Source: JBLKSS01 sp047607725 (lineage in GTDB: Bacteria; Pseudomonadota; Gammaproteobacteria; Enterobacterales; Enterobacteriaceae). From it: 13,650 nucleotides of DNA. This document shows, in pieces, positions 1 through 5,501 of the stretch. A program made the translations under genes and the position numbers. The stretch's first letter is position 1; each line of letters begins with the position of its first letter. Under the pieces are notes generated by a model. It ran no database searches. It was not told the DNA's origin and was given only the letters and a program-made list of their open reading frames with translations. Location: assembly GCF_047607725.1 (NCBI RefSeq), contig NZ_JBLKSS010000146.1, forward strand, positions 1-13,650, read 5' to 3'.

Positions 1-141
1 AGCACAGGAAAAATAGACTAAAACCGAGTCAGAAGATGAGCGAACACGTGATCGAATATCACTGGAATGGGTGATCGAAAAATATCGGAATAACTGATCG
101 GATGTCGCCGGAACAGATGATCGGATACGTCGGAATCTGCA
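1..141. mobile_element. Terminal region of an IS21-family-like insertion sequence (partial)
   Basis: This stretch has no counterpart in the conserved gene block that follows. It ends in TCTGCA at 136-141, and the final CA dinucleotide suits IS21-family elements, whose ends are TG...CA with several internal repeats of the terminal sequence. Four such repeats at 23-bp spacing are visible (separate entry). Any istA/istB coding part would lie left of the window. One frame stays open from base 1 to a stop at 19-21 and another to a stop at 70-72, but neither is long enough to assign. The family is inferred from repeat architecture only. The orientation, and any target-site duplication, cannot be judged without the other end. 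Confidence 0.65.
49..140. repeat. Four imperfect direct repeats, 23-bp spacing
   Basis: TGATCG recurs at 49, 72, 95 and 118, exactly 23 bp apart, each time followed about eight bases later by a CGGAA-like core (TGGAA in the first unit). The last unit is one base shorter in the middle and runs into the TCTGCA terminus. Such arrays at the ends of IS21-type elements are transposase-binding sites. The regular spacing is seen directly; the binding role is inferred. Confidence 0.9.
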
Positions 142-180
142 GACGTTAAGGGGGGGCGTCATACTATTTGCACGCGGGAT

Positions 181-209
181 TTTACCCCAACCGCCCGCGC
201 TGTTATGCT
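181..209 (+). promoter_or_regulatory. Probable sigma-70 promoter of fklB
   Basis: The -35 is TTTACC (181-186), the spacer is 17 bp, and the -10 is TATGCT (204-209) with an extended TG at 201-202. Transcription would start near 216, about 29 nt before the fklB ATG. The promoter starts 39 bp inside the chromosomal side of the IS end at 141, so the insertion appears to have spared it. Confidence 0.5.
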
Positions 210-244
210 GCGCCTTTCGCTTTTTAAGATATCAAGGAAATGTC

Positions 245-865
245 ATGACCAACCCTTCATTAGACAGTGTAGAAGCCCAGACCAGCTACGGTATCGGCCT
301 GCAGGTAGGCCAGCAACTGGTCGAATCCGGTCTGGAAGGCCTGTTGCCGGATGCTTTGCTTACGGGATTGCTCGATGCGCTGGAAGGCAATGCCCCGGCG
401 GTGCCGGTGGACGTGATCCATCGCGCGCTGCGTACCGTCCACGAACGCGCCGACGCGGTACGTCAGGAGCGCCAGCAACATCTGGCGGTGGAAGGCGATA
501 AATTCCTGGCGGACAATGCCGACAAGGACGGCGTCACACTGACCGAATCGGGTCTGCAATTTAAAGTCTTGACCCAGGGCGACGGGCCCATCCCCTCCCG
601 CCAGGATCGCGTGCGGGTGCATTATACCGGCCGGCTGCTGGACGGTACCGTGTTTGACAGTTCGGTTGAGCGGGGCCAGTCGGCGGAGTTCCCGGTCAGC
701 GGCGTAATTGCCGGTTGGATCGAAGCGCTGACGTTGATGCCGGTCGGCTCCCGGTGGGAATTGTATATTCCTCACAAACTGGCTTACGGCGAGCGTGGCG
801 CTGGCGCGTCCATTCCGCCTTTCAGCGCGTTGATTTTTGAAGTGGAACTGCTGGAAATCCTGTAA
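245..865 (+). CDS. fklB: FKBP-type peptidyl-prolyl cis-trans isomerase FklB (FKBP22)
   Basis: The product is 206 aa, the same length as E. coli FklB, and is clearly similar throughout. FklB catalyses cis-trans isomerisation of X-Pro bonds. Residues 1-90 are the helical N-terminal dimerisation arm (SYGIGLQVGQQL at 14-25), and 115-206 form the FKBP domain. The pocket residues expected for the family are present: Y127 in VHYTG, F137-D138, F149, V154-I155, W158, Y181 and F198. The ATG at 245 follows an AAGGA at 235-239. No signal peptide is visible. It stands alone on its own promoter, with a 159-bp gap before cysQ where E. coli carries a block of unrelated genes. It looks intact and functional. 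Confidence 0.95.
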   Translation: MTNPSLDSVEAQTSYGIGLQVGQQLVESGLEGLLPDALLTGLLDALEGNAPAVPVDVIHRALRTVHERADAVRQERQQHLAVEGDKFLADNADKDGVTLTESGLQFKVLTQGDGPIPSRQDRVRVHYTGRLLDGTVFDSSVERGQSAEFPVSGVIAGWIEALTLMPVGSRWELYIPHKLAYGERGAGASIPPFSALIFEVELLEIL

Positions 866-1024
866 GCCTGCGGGACGCGCGCCGACGCACTTCCCTTGTT
901 CCACGCCTGCGGCCTTCCCGACGGCGTGGCGCTATGAAACTTCTGCCCCACGGGGTGTCGAAGAGTTATCACGCCGAACGAAAAAATATTATTATTACTC
1001 TAAGGCTCATCTTCGAGGTGTATC

Positions 1025-1771
1025 ATGATTGAACACATCATTACCCTTTCCCGCGACGCCGGCGCGGCCATTATGCAGGTCTACAACGGTGAAAAACCGC
1101 TGGAGCTGAATCAGAAGCAGGATAATTCGCCGGTTACCGCCGCGGATTTGGCCGCGCATCGGGTCATCGCCGCCGGTTTGCAGGCGCTGGCGCCGGACAT
1201 TCCCCTGCTCTCCGAAGAGGATCCGCCGGACTGGTCCGTTCGTCAGCATTGGCGCCGTTTCTGGCTGGTGGATCCCTTGGACGGCACCAAGGAGTTTCTG
1301 CGCCGCAACGGAGAATTTACGGTCAATATCGCGCTGATAGACGACGGTAAGCCCGTGATGGGCGTGGTCTATGCGCCGGTCACCGACAGGCTTTATGCCG
1401 CAGTGGACGGTAAAGGCTGGCGTATTGACGAGAACGGCGAGCGGCTGGCCATAGAGGTGAAAGAAGCGCGCCCGCCGCTGGTGGTGGTGAGCCGTTCGCA
1501 CGGCAACAATGCGGAGCTGCGGGATTATCTGGTCCACCTGGGCGAGCATCAGACGATCACTATCGGCTCATCGTTGAAATTCTGTCTGGTGGCGGAGGGC
1601 ACGGCGCAGCTTTATCCGCGCTTTGGGCCGACCAGCGTCTGGGATACCGCAGCAGGGCACGCGGTGGCCATAGCGGCCGGGGCCCAGGTCGATGATTGGC
1701 AGGGACGGGCGCTGGATTATACCCCGCGTGAGTCTTTCTTGAATCCCGGCTTTCGGGTGTCGCTGTTCTGA
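1025..1771 (+). CDS. cysQ: 3'(2'),5'-bisphosphate nucleotidase CysQ
   Basis: The product is 248 aa (E. coli CysQ is 246). It belongs to the inositol-monophosphatase-like, Mg2+-dependent, Li+-sensitive phosphatases. CysQ hydrolyses 3'-phosphoadenosine 5'-phosphate, and acts on PAPS, keeping toxic sulfate-assimilation intermediates low. The metal-site motifs are intact: SEED at 63-66 (E64), DPLDGT at 83-88, and WDTAAGH at 206-212. The early NSPVTAAD segment (34-41) also matches. The start is supported by GAGGTG at 1015-1020, four bases before the ATG. An AT-rich stretch at 981-997 could hold a -10 element, but no clear -35 was found. A GC-rich hairpin follows the stop. No defects are seen. Confidence 0.96.
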   Translation: MIEHIITLSRDAGAAIMQVYNGEKPLELNQKQDNSPVTAADLAAHRVIAAGLQALAPDIPLLSEEDPPDWSVRQHWRRFWLVDPLDGTKEFLRRNGEFTVNIALIDDGKPVMGVVYAPVTDRLYAAVDGKGWRIDENGERLAIEVKEARPPLVVVSRSHGNNAELRDYLVHLGEHQTITIGSSLKFCLVAEGTAQLYPRFGPTSVWDTAAGHAVAIAAGAQVDDWQGRALDYTPRESFLNPGFRVSLF

Positions 1772-1779
1772 GGCCTGCG

Positions 1780-1801
1780 CCCGCGGCGGTCATGCCGCGG
1801 G
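1780..1801. other. GC-rich hairpin downstream of cysQ
   Basis: CCCGCGGC (1780-1787) and GCCGCGGG (1794-1801) form a perfect 8-bp stem with a 6-nt loop, nine bases after the cysQ stop. There is no T-run after it, so it is not a classical intrinsic terminator. It may slow polymerase or protect the mRNA 3' end. A weaker 5-bp stem lies at 1865-1883. This gap (1772-1920) separates the convergent cysQ and ytfJ and shows nothing else. Confidence 0.4.
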
Positions 1802-1920
1802 TGGCTGCCTATCCCCGCTTACCTTCTTGGGCCGTCATGTCCATCCGACAGCCGTTTCAGCCCGGCCGGTGTTCCCGTCCGGCTTCTGCTATTATCCGGC
1901 CGTCGTTCGCCCGCCGGCGC

Positions 1921-2470
1921 TCATCGGTCTTGTTCGCGCAGTAGGCGCTGAATTCGGCTGACGACCTGACGCACTTCCTCCAGCGTCAACGGCCCCTCTT
2001 TGGCCCATTGCACCTCTCCGCGGGCGTTAAGCAGCACAATGGTCGAACTTTTGCTTTTCAACTGCCAGGCATGACGCACCACGCTGTTGGCATCGTCGAC
2101 AATTTGCGACCAGGGGTAGCGGCGCTGACTCGCCTCGATTTGATGGCGAATGAACCAGCCGGTACCGAAGAAGGCGTCGCCGCGATCGACGATTGTCGTC
2201 GTTTGGTAATAATCCTGCGGTAATCTTGCCTTGCGTAGGCTTTCGATCAACGCAGCATTCATTTCGCGCGCCGAGGTGCGGGCGGCGATATGCTGGATGA
2301 GACGAATTTTTCCGGGGAGACGTGCGCTATTCCAGGATTGGTGACTAAACTCATTATGATCGTAGATTACCTCACCCTGATGCATGACCTTCACCGGTGC
2401 GCAACAGGTGCGCGTGTAAAGAAAGGGAAAATACGAGGCAGCATAAAGGTAGGCCGATGAGATAGCGCAT
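1921..2470 (-). pseudogene. ytfJ: ytfJ, frameshifted just after the signal peptide
   Basis: YtfJ of E. coli is a 184-aa predicted periplasmic protein of thioredoxin-like fold and unknown role. Here the proper start is the ATG at 2470, preceded six bases upstream by AGGAG (2477-2481). It opens a good signal peptide (MRYLIGLPLCCLVFSLSLHAH) but stops at 2374-2372 after 32 codons. The rest continues in another frame as 157 residues to 1921, from a GTG at 2394. That part matches YtfJ from its APVKVMHQGE segment to the end (WNSARLPGK, HIAARTSA, YPWSQ, QWAKEGPLT). Aligned to E. coli by eye, about 17 bp are missing at the joint. Translation from 2394 would give a protein with no export signal and has no clear ribosome site, so loss of function is likely. 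A sequencing error would be the alternative. Confidence 0.8.
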
Positions 2471-2755
2471 AGAAAACTCCTGATTTTAGGAACTCACCGG
2501 GCCCTCTCCGGCCCAGTGCGCATGCAGGCGCAATAACCGCACTTTTAGGATAATTTTACTGTTTATAGGGATTTGTTTTTTATACCCTACTGTCAAATTA
2601 TGTAAAAGCAGTAATGCATCCTGTAAGAGCGTGAACTAAAGCACAACTTACCACTCAGATAAGGTGTAGTTAGGTAGCGTTACCGGATTTCGGATTTCCA
2701 ATCGCGGTAGTCAGTACCATAGGAAGAAGTAATCCTGTAGGAGGAAAGTACAAAA
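2471..2755. other. Divergent ytfJ/ytfK regulatory region
   Basis: This 285-bp gap lies between the divergent genes. It contains the ytfJ promoter and, in the ytfJ leader, an inverted repeat. GGGCC (2499-2503) pairs with GGCCC (2510-2514), and outer CAC/GTG arms (2495-2497 and 2516-2518) extend it beyond one mismatch. A CTGTCAA (2590-2596), resembling half a Pho box, overlaps the ytfJ promoter, but a properly phased second half is not present. No convincing sigma-70 promoter for ytfK was found. There is no sign of a coding region. Confidence 0.5.
2579..2606 (-). promoter_or_regulatory. Probable sigma-70 promoter of ytfJ
   Basis: Reading the minus strand, TTTACA (2606-2601) is followed after 16 bp by TATAAA (2584-2579), each matching consensus at five of six bases. 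Transcription would begin near 2572, leaving a leader of about 100 nt before the ytfJ ATG at 2470. The signals upstream of this broken gene therefore remain in place. Confidence 0.5.
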
Positions 2756-2962
2756 ATGAGAATCTTCCATCGCTATAACGCCATAAAAGTAGCCACTTAC
2801 GTAAAGACCTTATTTCGCGGCAGACTTTACATCAAGGGCATCGGCGCTTTTGAGTTTGATAAAGGTAAAATTTTGCTGCCCAAGGTGCGAGATAAACAGC
2901 ATTTTAGCGTCATGTCTGAAGTCAATCGCCAGGTAATGCGGCTCCAGCTAGATATGGCCTAA
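2756..2962 (+). CDS. ytfK: YtfK, stringent-response regulator acting on SpoT
   Basis: The product is 68 aa, exactly the E. coli YtfK length, and nearly identical in its central and C-terminal parts (LFRGRLYIK at 19-27, GAFEFDKGKIL at 30-40, SVMSEVNRQVMRLQ at 51-64). In E. coli, YtfK binds SpoT and tips it toward (p)ppGpp synthesis under phosphate or fatty-acid stress. That role is known from the family, not shown here. The ATG follows a strong AGGAGG at 2739-2744 with a rather long 11-nt spacing. It is a single-gene unit ending in a strong terminator. Small and basic, with no membrane segment or signal peptide. Its preservation beside the broken ytfJ suggests it is under selection. Confidence 0.95.
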   Translation: MRIFHRYNAIKVATYVKTLFRGRLYIKGIGAFEFDKGKILLPKVRDKQHFSVMSEVNRQVMRLQLDMA

Positions 2963-2997
2963 TACTCTTTACGGTGGACTGCCGCCGTAATCATTAC

Positions 2998-3025
2998 GCC
3001 TCCGCCGCGCGCGGGGGCTTTTTTT
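2998..3025 (+). terminator. Intrinsic terminator of ytfK
   Basis: The stem GCCTCCGC (2998-3005) pairs with GCGGGGGC (3011-3018), with a 5-nt loop and one T-G pair, and is followed by seven T (3019-3025). A second hairpin lies just upstream: TTACGGTGG (2969-2977) with CCGCCGTAA (2982-2990) and loop ACTG. The T-run is on the plus side only, so it serves ytfK rather than the converging ytfL. Confidence 0.88.
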
Positions 3026-3044
3026 CATCGTGCAGGCGCTCGTC

Positions 3045-4379
3045 TCAGGCCACATGAGCGTTGCTATCGGACGCCGGGGACAGTAGCGGTGACGATTTTT
3101 CCTCAACGCACGTGACCAGCAGCTGATCGATTTTATAGCTGTCGATATCCACCACCTCAAACTTATACCCGGCGTAACGTACGAAATCGGTGCGTTTGGG
3201 GATCTTGCGCAGCATAAACATCATAAAGCCGCCGATGGTTTCGTAGTTGCCGGATTGCGGAAACTCATCGATGTGTAGCGCCCGCATAACATCATCAATC
3301 GGCGTGCCGCCCTCAATCAGCCAGGAGTTCTCGTCGCGGGCGACGATCTGCTCCTCCAGCCCCTGGCCCACCAAATCCCCCATCAGGGTGGTCATCACAT
3401 CGTTGAGGGTGATTATCCCGACCACCAGCGCATACTCGTTTAAGATGACCGCGAAATCCTCGCCGGCGGTTTTGAAGCTTTCCAACGCTTCGGACAGGGT
3501 CAGCGTATCCGGCACGATCAGCGCCGAGCGGATCTGCACGCCGCTGTTAAGCGCCAGGCTTTGATTGCCCAGGACGCGGTTAAGCAGGTCCTTCGAGTCG
3601 ACATAGCCGACGATGTGGTCGATGGTGGCGTCACAGACCAGGAATTTGGAATGGGGATGGGTGGCGATTTTCTTTTTAATGCTGTCCTCGGTTTCGCGTA
3701 AATCAAAATAAATGATATTTTCCCGCGAAGTCATAGAGGAGGGCACGGTGCGCGATTCCAGCTCAAAGACGTTCTCGATGAGTTCGTGTTCTTGCTTGCG
3801 CAGCACCCCGGCCAGCGCCCCGGCCTCTACTACCGCGTAAATATCATCGGAAGTGATATCGTCTTTGCGCACCATGGGCAGTTTCAGCATTCTGAAAATG
3901 ACATTGGCCAGACTGCTAAACAGCCACACCAGCGGACGGAATATCAGCAGGCAGAAGCGCATTGGGTTGATAATCTTGACGGCATAACTTTCCGGGGAGA
4001 TCAACGCGATGTGTTTCGGGGTCAAATCGGCAAACAGAATAAACATGCCGGTCACCAGCGAGAAGGAGCAAATGAAGCTCAGTTGTTCCGCTAGCTCGGG
4101 TGACATAAAGTGCGCGAATACCGAGGTAAACCAAGGAGAGAAGGCGGCGTCGCCGACAATGCCTCCCAGAATGGCCACGGCGTTGAGGCCAATCTGAATA
4201 ACGGTAAAAAACACGCCCGGCGTCTCTTGTAATTTGAGCACGCGCTGCGCGTTGATATCCCCTTCGTCGGCCAGCAATTTCAATTTTATTTTGCGCGAGG
4301 CGGCCAGCGATATCTCCGATATCGAGAAAAATGCGCTTACTGCAATCAGCAGCAGAATAAGCAAAAAACTATTTAGCAT
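3045..4379 (-). CDS. ytfL: YtfL/PaeA, CNNM-CBS-CorC family polyamine exporter
   Basis: The product is 444 aa (E. coli about 447) and highly similar over its length. An N-terminal CNNM/DUF21 membrane domain (about 1-190) has hydrophobic segments near 3-23, 58-80, 98-122 and 138-163. A CBS-domain pair follows (about 212-335, with TLNDVMTTLMGDLVGQG at 324-340), then a CorC_HlyC domain (about 345-425). The E. coli/Salmonella protein, renamed PaeA, exports cadaverine and putrescine. Older annotations call the family hemolysin-like or Mg/Co efflux. The ATG at 4379 matches the family start, but the site before it (TTAACTT) is a poor ribosome binding site. It is transcribed from its own promoter downstream of msrA, with an approximately 98-nt leader. 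The C-terminal tail beyond residue 425 differs from E. coli, as is usual. No defects seen. Confidence 0.94.
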   Translation of the reverse strand: MLNSFLLILLLIAVSAFFSISEISLAASRKIKLKLLADEGDINAQRVLKLQETPGVFFTVIQIGLNAVAILGGIVGDAAFSPWFTSVFAHFMSPELAEQLSFICSFSLVTGMFILFADLTPKHIALISPESYAVKIINPMRFCLLIFRPLVWLFSSLANVIFRMLKLPMVRKDDITSDDIYAVVEAGALAGVLRKQEHELIENVFELESRTVPSSMTSRENIIYFDLRETEDSIKKKIATHPHSKFLVCDATIDHIVGYVDSKDLLNRVLGNQSLALNSGVQIRSALIVPDTLTLSEALESFKTAGEDFAVILNEYALVVGIITLNDVMTTLMGDLVGQGLEEQIVARDENSWLIEGGTPIDDVMRALHIDEFPQSGNYETIGGFMMFMLRKIPKRTDFVRYAGYKFEVVDIDSYKIDQLLVTCVEEKSSPLLSPASDSNAHVA

Positions 4380-4483
4380 AAGTTAACCAGTTCGGGCTCT
4401 AAGGAAGAGTTGGCGCCCTGTAAGGGCGAATTTGCGTGAGCATCTCGCCTCAACGCCACGCCACGGCGGCCGTGTCACACGAC

Positions 4484-4492
4484 AGTATAGCA
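4484..4492 (-). promoter_or_regulatory. Extended -10 promoter of ytfL with structured leader
   Basis: On the minus strand TGCTATACT (4492-4484) is an extended -10 element. The nearest -35-like sequence, TTGGCG, lies 19 bp upstream, which is long but tolerable for an extended -10 promoter. The implied start near 4477 gives a leader of about 98 nt. In it CGCCC and GGGCG (4428-4424 with 4418-4414) form a 5-bp hairpin, and a second short stem lies near 4463-4475. No T-run follows either stem. Confidence 0.5.
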
Positions 4493-4520
4493 GCGTCTGT
4501 CATCACGCCGCCAATACCGC

Positions 4521-5162
4521 TTAGCGCGCCTGCGGCAGGCACACGCCAATGCCCCCGAGGGCGCAATAGCCGTCGGGATATTTATGTAAATATTGTTGAT
4601 GCTCATCCTCGGCATAATAAAAGGGCGCCGCGGGTTCCAGCGCGGTCGTGATGGGCCGGGTATCGCCGGCGTCGGCCATCGCCTGGGCGAAGGCGGTCAG
4701 GCTCGCGTGGGCGGTCTCGCGCTGCGCATCATCCTGGGGAAAGAGCGCGGAGCGATACTGGCTGCCGATATCGTCCCCCTGGCGCATGCCCTGGGTCGGA
4801 TCGTGGTGCTCCCAGAATAACCCCAGCAACGCCCTGTAGGGAATGACCTGCGGGTCGAACACGATCCTTACCGCCTCGGCATGGCCGTTCTGGCCGCTGC
4901 AGACTTCGCGGTAGGTGGGGTTGGGCGTATAGCCGCCGGTATAGCCGGCCGCGGTACTGTAAACGCCGGGCTGTTGCCAGAACAGCCGCTTCACGCCCCA
5001 AAAACAGCCCATGGCGAAAATGGCCACCGCCATGCCGTCCGGGACGTGGCTCATCGAATGGTGCAGCACCGGATGCGTGGGGGCGACGGGCATGGGCATC
5101 ATGCTCCCCGGCAGCGCTTCACTTTGCGTAATGCGCGTGGTTTTGTCGTAATTTTGCGCCAC
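4521..5162 (-). CDS. msrA: Peptide methionine-(S)-S-oxide reductase MsrA
   Basis: With a GTG start at 5162 the product is 213 aa (E. coli MsrA is 212). MsrA reduces the S-epimer of methionine sulfoxide in proteins and free methionine, using thioredoxin. The catalytic motif GCFWG (52-56) gives the nucleophile C53, and the two resolving cysteines are C200 and C208 in the GYCALGGIGVCLP tail. FYYAEDEHQQYL (181-192) is typical of the family. The GTG was chosen because GAGGAG (5174-5169) sits six bases before it and because the resulting N-terminus aligns with E. coli (..ALPG..MPMP). An in-frame ATG at 5225 would add 21 residues with no family support. The 5' leader contains an inverted repeat next to the ribosome site. 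It is intact. Confidence 0.95.
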   Translation of the reverse strand: MAQNYDKTTRITQSEALPGSMMPMPVAPTHPVLHHSMSHVPDGMAVAIFAMGCFWGVKRLFWQQPGVYSTAAGYTGGYTPNPTYREVCSGQNGHAEAVRIVFDPQVIPYRALLGLFWEHHDPTQGMRQGDDIGSQYRSALFPQDDAQRETAHASLTAFAQAMADAGDTRPITTALEPAAPFYYAEDEHQQYLHKYPDGYCALGGIGVCLPQAR

Positions 5163-5402
5163 CCTGAACTCCTCATTTAAACAAATGCCGGCAAAATACC
5201 CCGCCAGGGGTTGTTTAACCGGCACGCTTTACCGACAATAAAGCGCATTATTACATGATGCTGTGAAGATAAATCGATATTACTGCGAAAATATCTCATC
5301 ACTAACCATAGAGGGTTGATACACCTGAGCATCAGGTGAGTAAGCGCCACTCAGCGCCCGACGGCGAGACGGACGCGGCCACGCAAGGCCCGCCCGGCGA
5401 TT

Positions 5403-5430
5403 TTGCCAATGTAGTATTTAGTCTGATAAT
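5403..5430 (+). promoter_or_regulatory. Probable sigma-70 promoter of the tamA-tamB-ytfP operon
   Basis: TTGCCA (5403-5408) and GATAAT (5425-5430) are separated by 16 bp, and each matches consensus at five of six positions. Transcription would start near 5437, 65 nt before the GTG of tamA. An 8-bp dyad brackets the -10 (separate entry). Confidence 0.48.
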
Positions 5431-5445
5431 AATATTATAAATACT
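5413..5445. repeat. Inverted repeat flanking the tamA -10 element
   Basis: AGTATTTA (5413-5420) and TAAATACT (5438-5445) are perfect 8-bp inverted copies separated by 17 bp, centred on the -10 (5425-5430). The geometry suits a repressor operator, but no regulator is known to me for this sequence, and AT-rich DNA can produce such dyads by chance. Confidence 0.45.
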
Positions 5446-5501
5446 GATTCGTCGCGGATGGAGAGACTTTGCCAGGAAAGAAACAATCAGAGGTCATCAG
5501 C

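Larger units (their letters stand above)
5163..5501. other. Divergent msrA/tamA intergenic region
   Basis: This 339-bp gap contains no gene. From msrA toward tamA it holds three notable structures. TTAAACAA (5177-5184) is inverted against TTGTTTAA (5211-5218), with CCCC/GGGG (5199-5202, 5207-5210) nested beside the right arm. A perfect 6-bp stem CACCTG-N5-CAGGTG lies at 5322-5338. The tamA promoter follows at 5403-5430, with a dyad around its -10. Bases 5340-5400 are GC-rich and otherwise featureless. I could not identify a convincing promoter for msrA. A TTG at 5469 opens an 11-residue extension of tamA (see that entry). Confidence 0.6.

Noticed and set aside
49..140. CRISPR-like array
   Set aside because: The 23-bp units are contiguous, with no unique spacers between conserved repeats, and they lie at an insertion-sequence end.
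260..904. 214-codon minus-strand open frame over fklB
   Set aside because: Antisense shadow of fklB, which has full-length family similarity and its own ribosome site.
2590..2606. Pho box controlling ytfK
   Set aside because: Only one half-site (CTGTCAA) is good. The second is off the 11-bp phase, and the sequence overlaps a better-supported minus-strand promoter for ytfJ.
5163..5225. 21-residue N-terminal extension of MsrA from an ATG at 5225
   Set aside because: It would translate through the leader inverted repeat. The GTG at 5162 has GAGGAG at ideal distance and gives the E. coli length.
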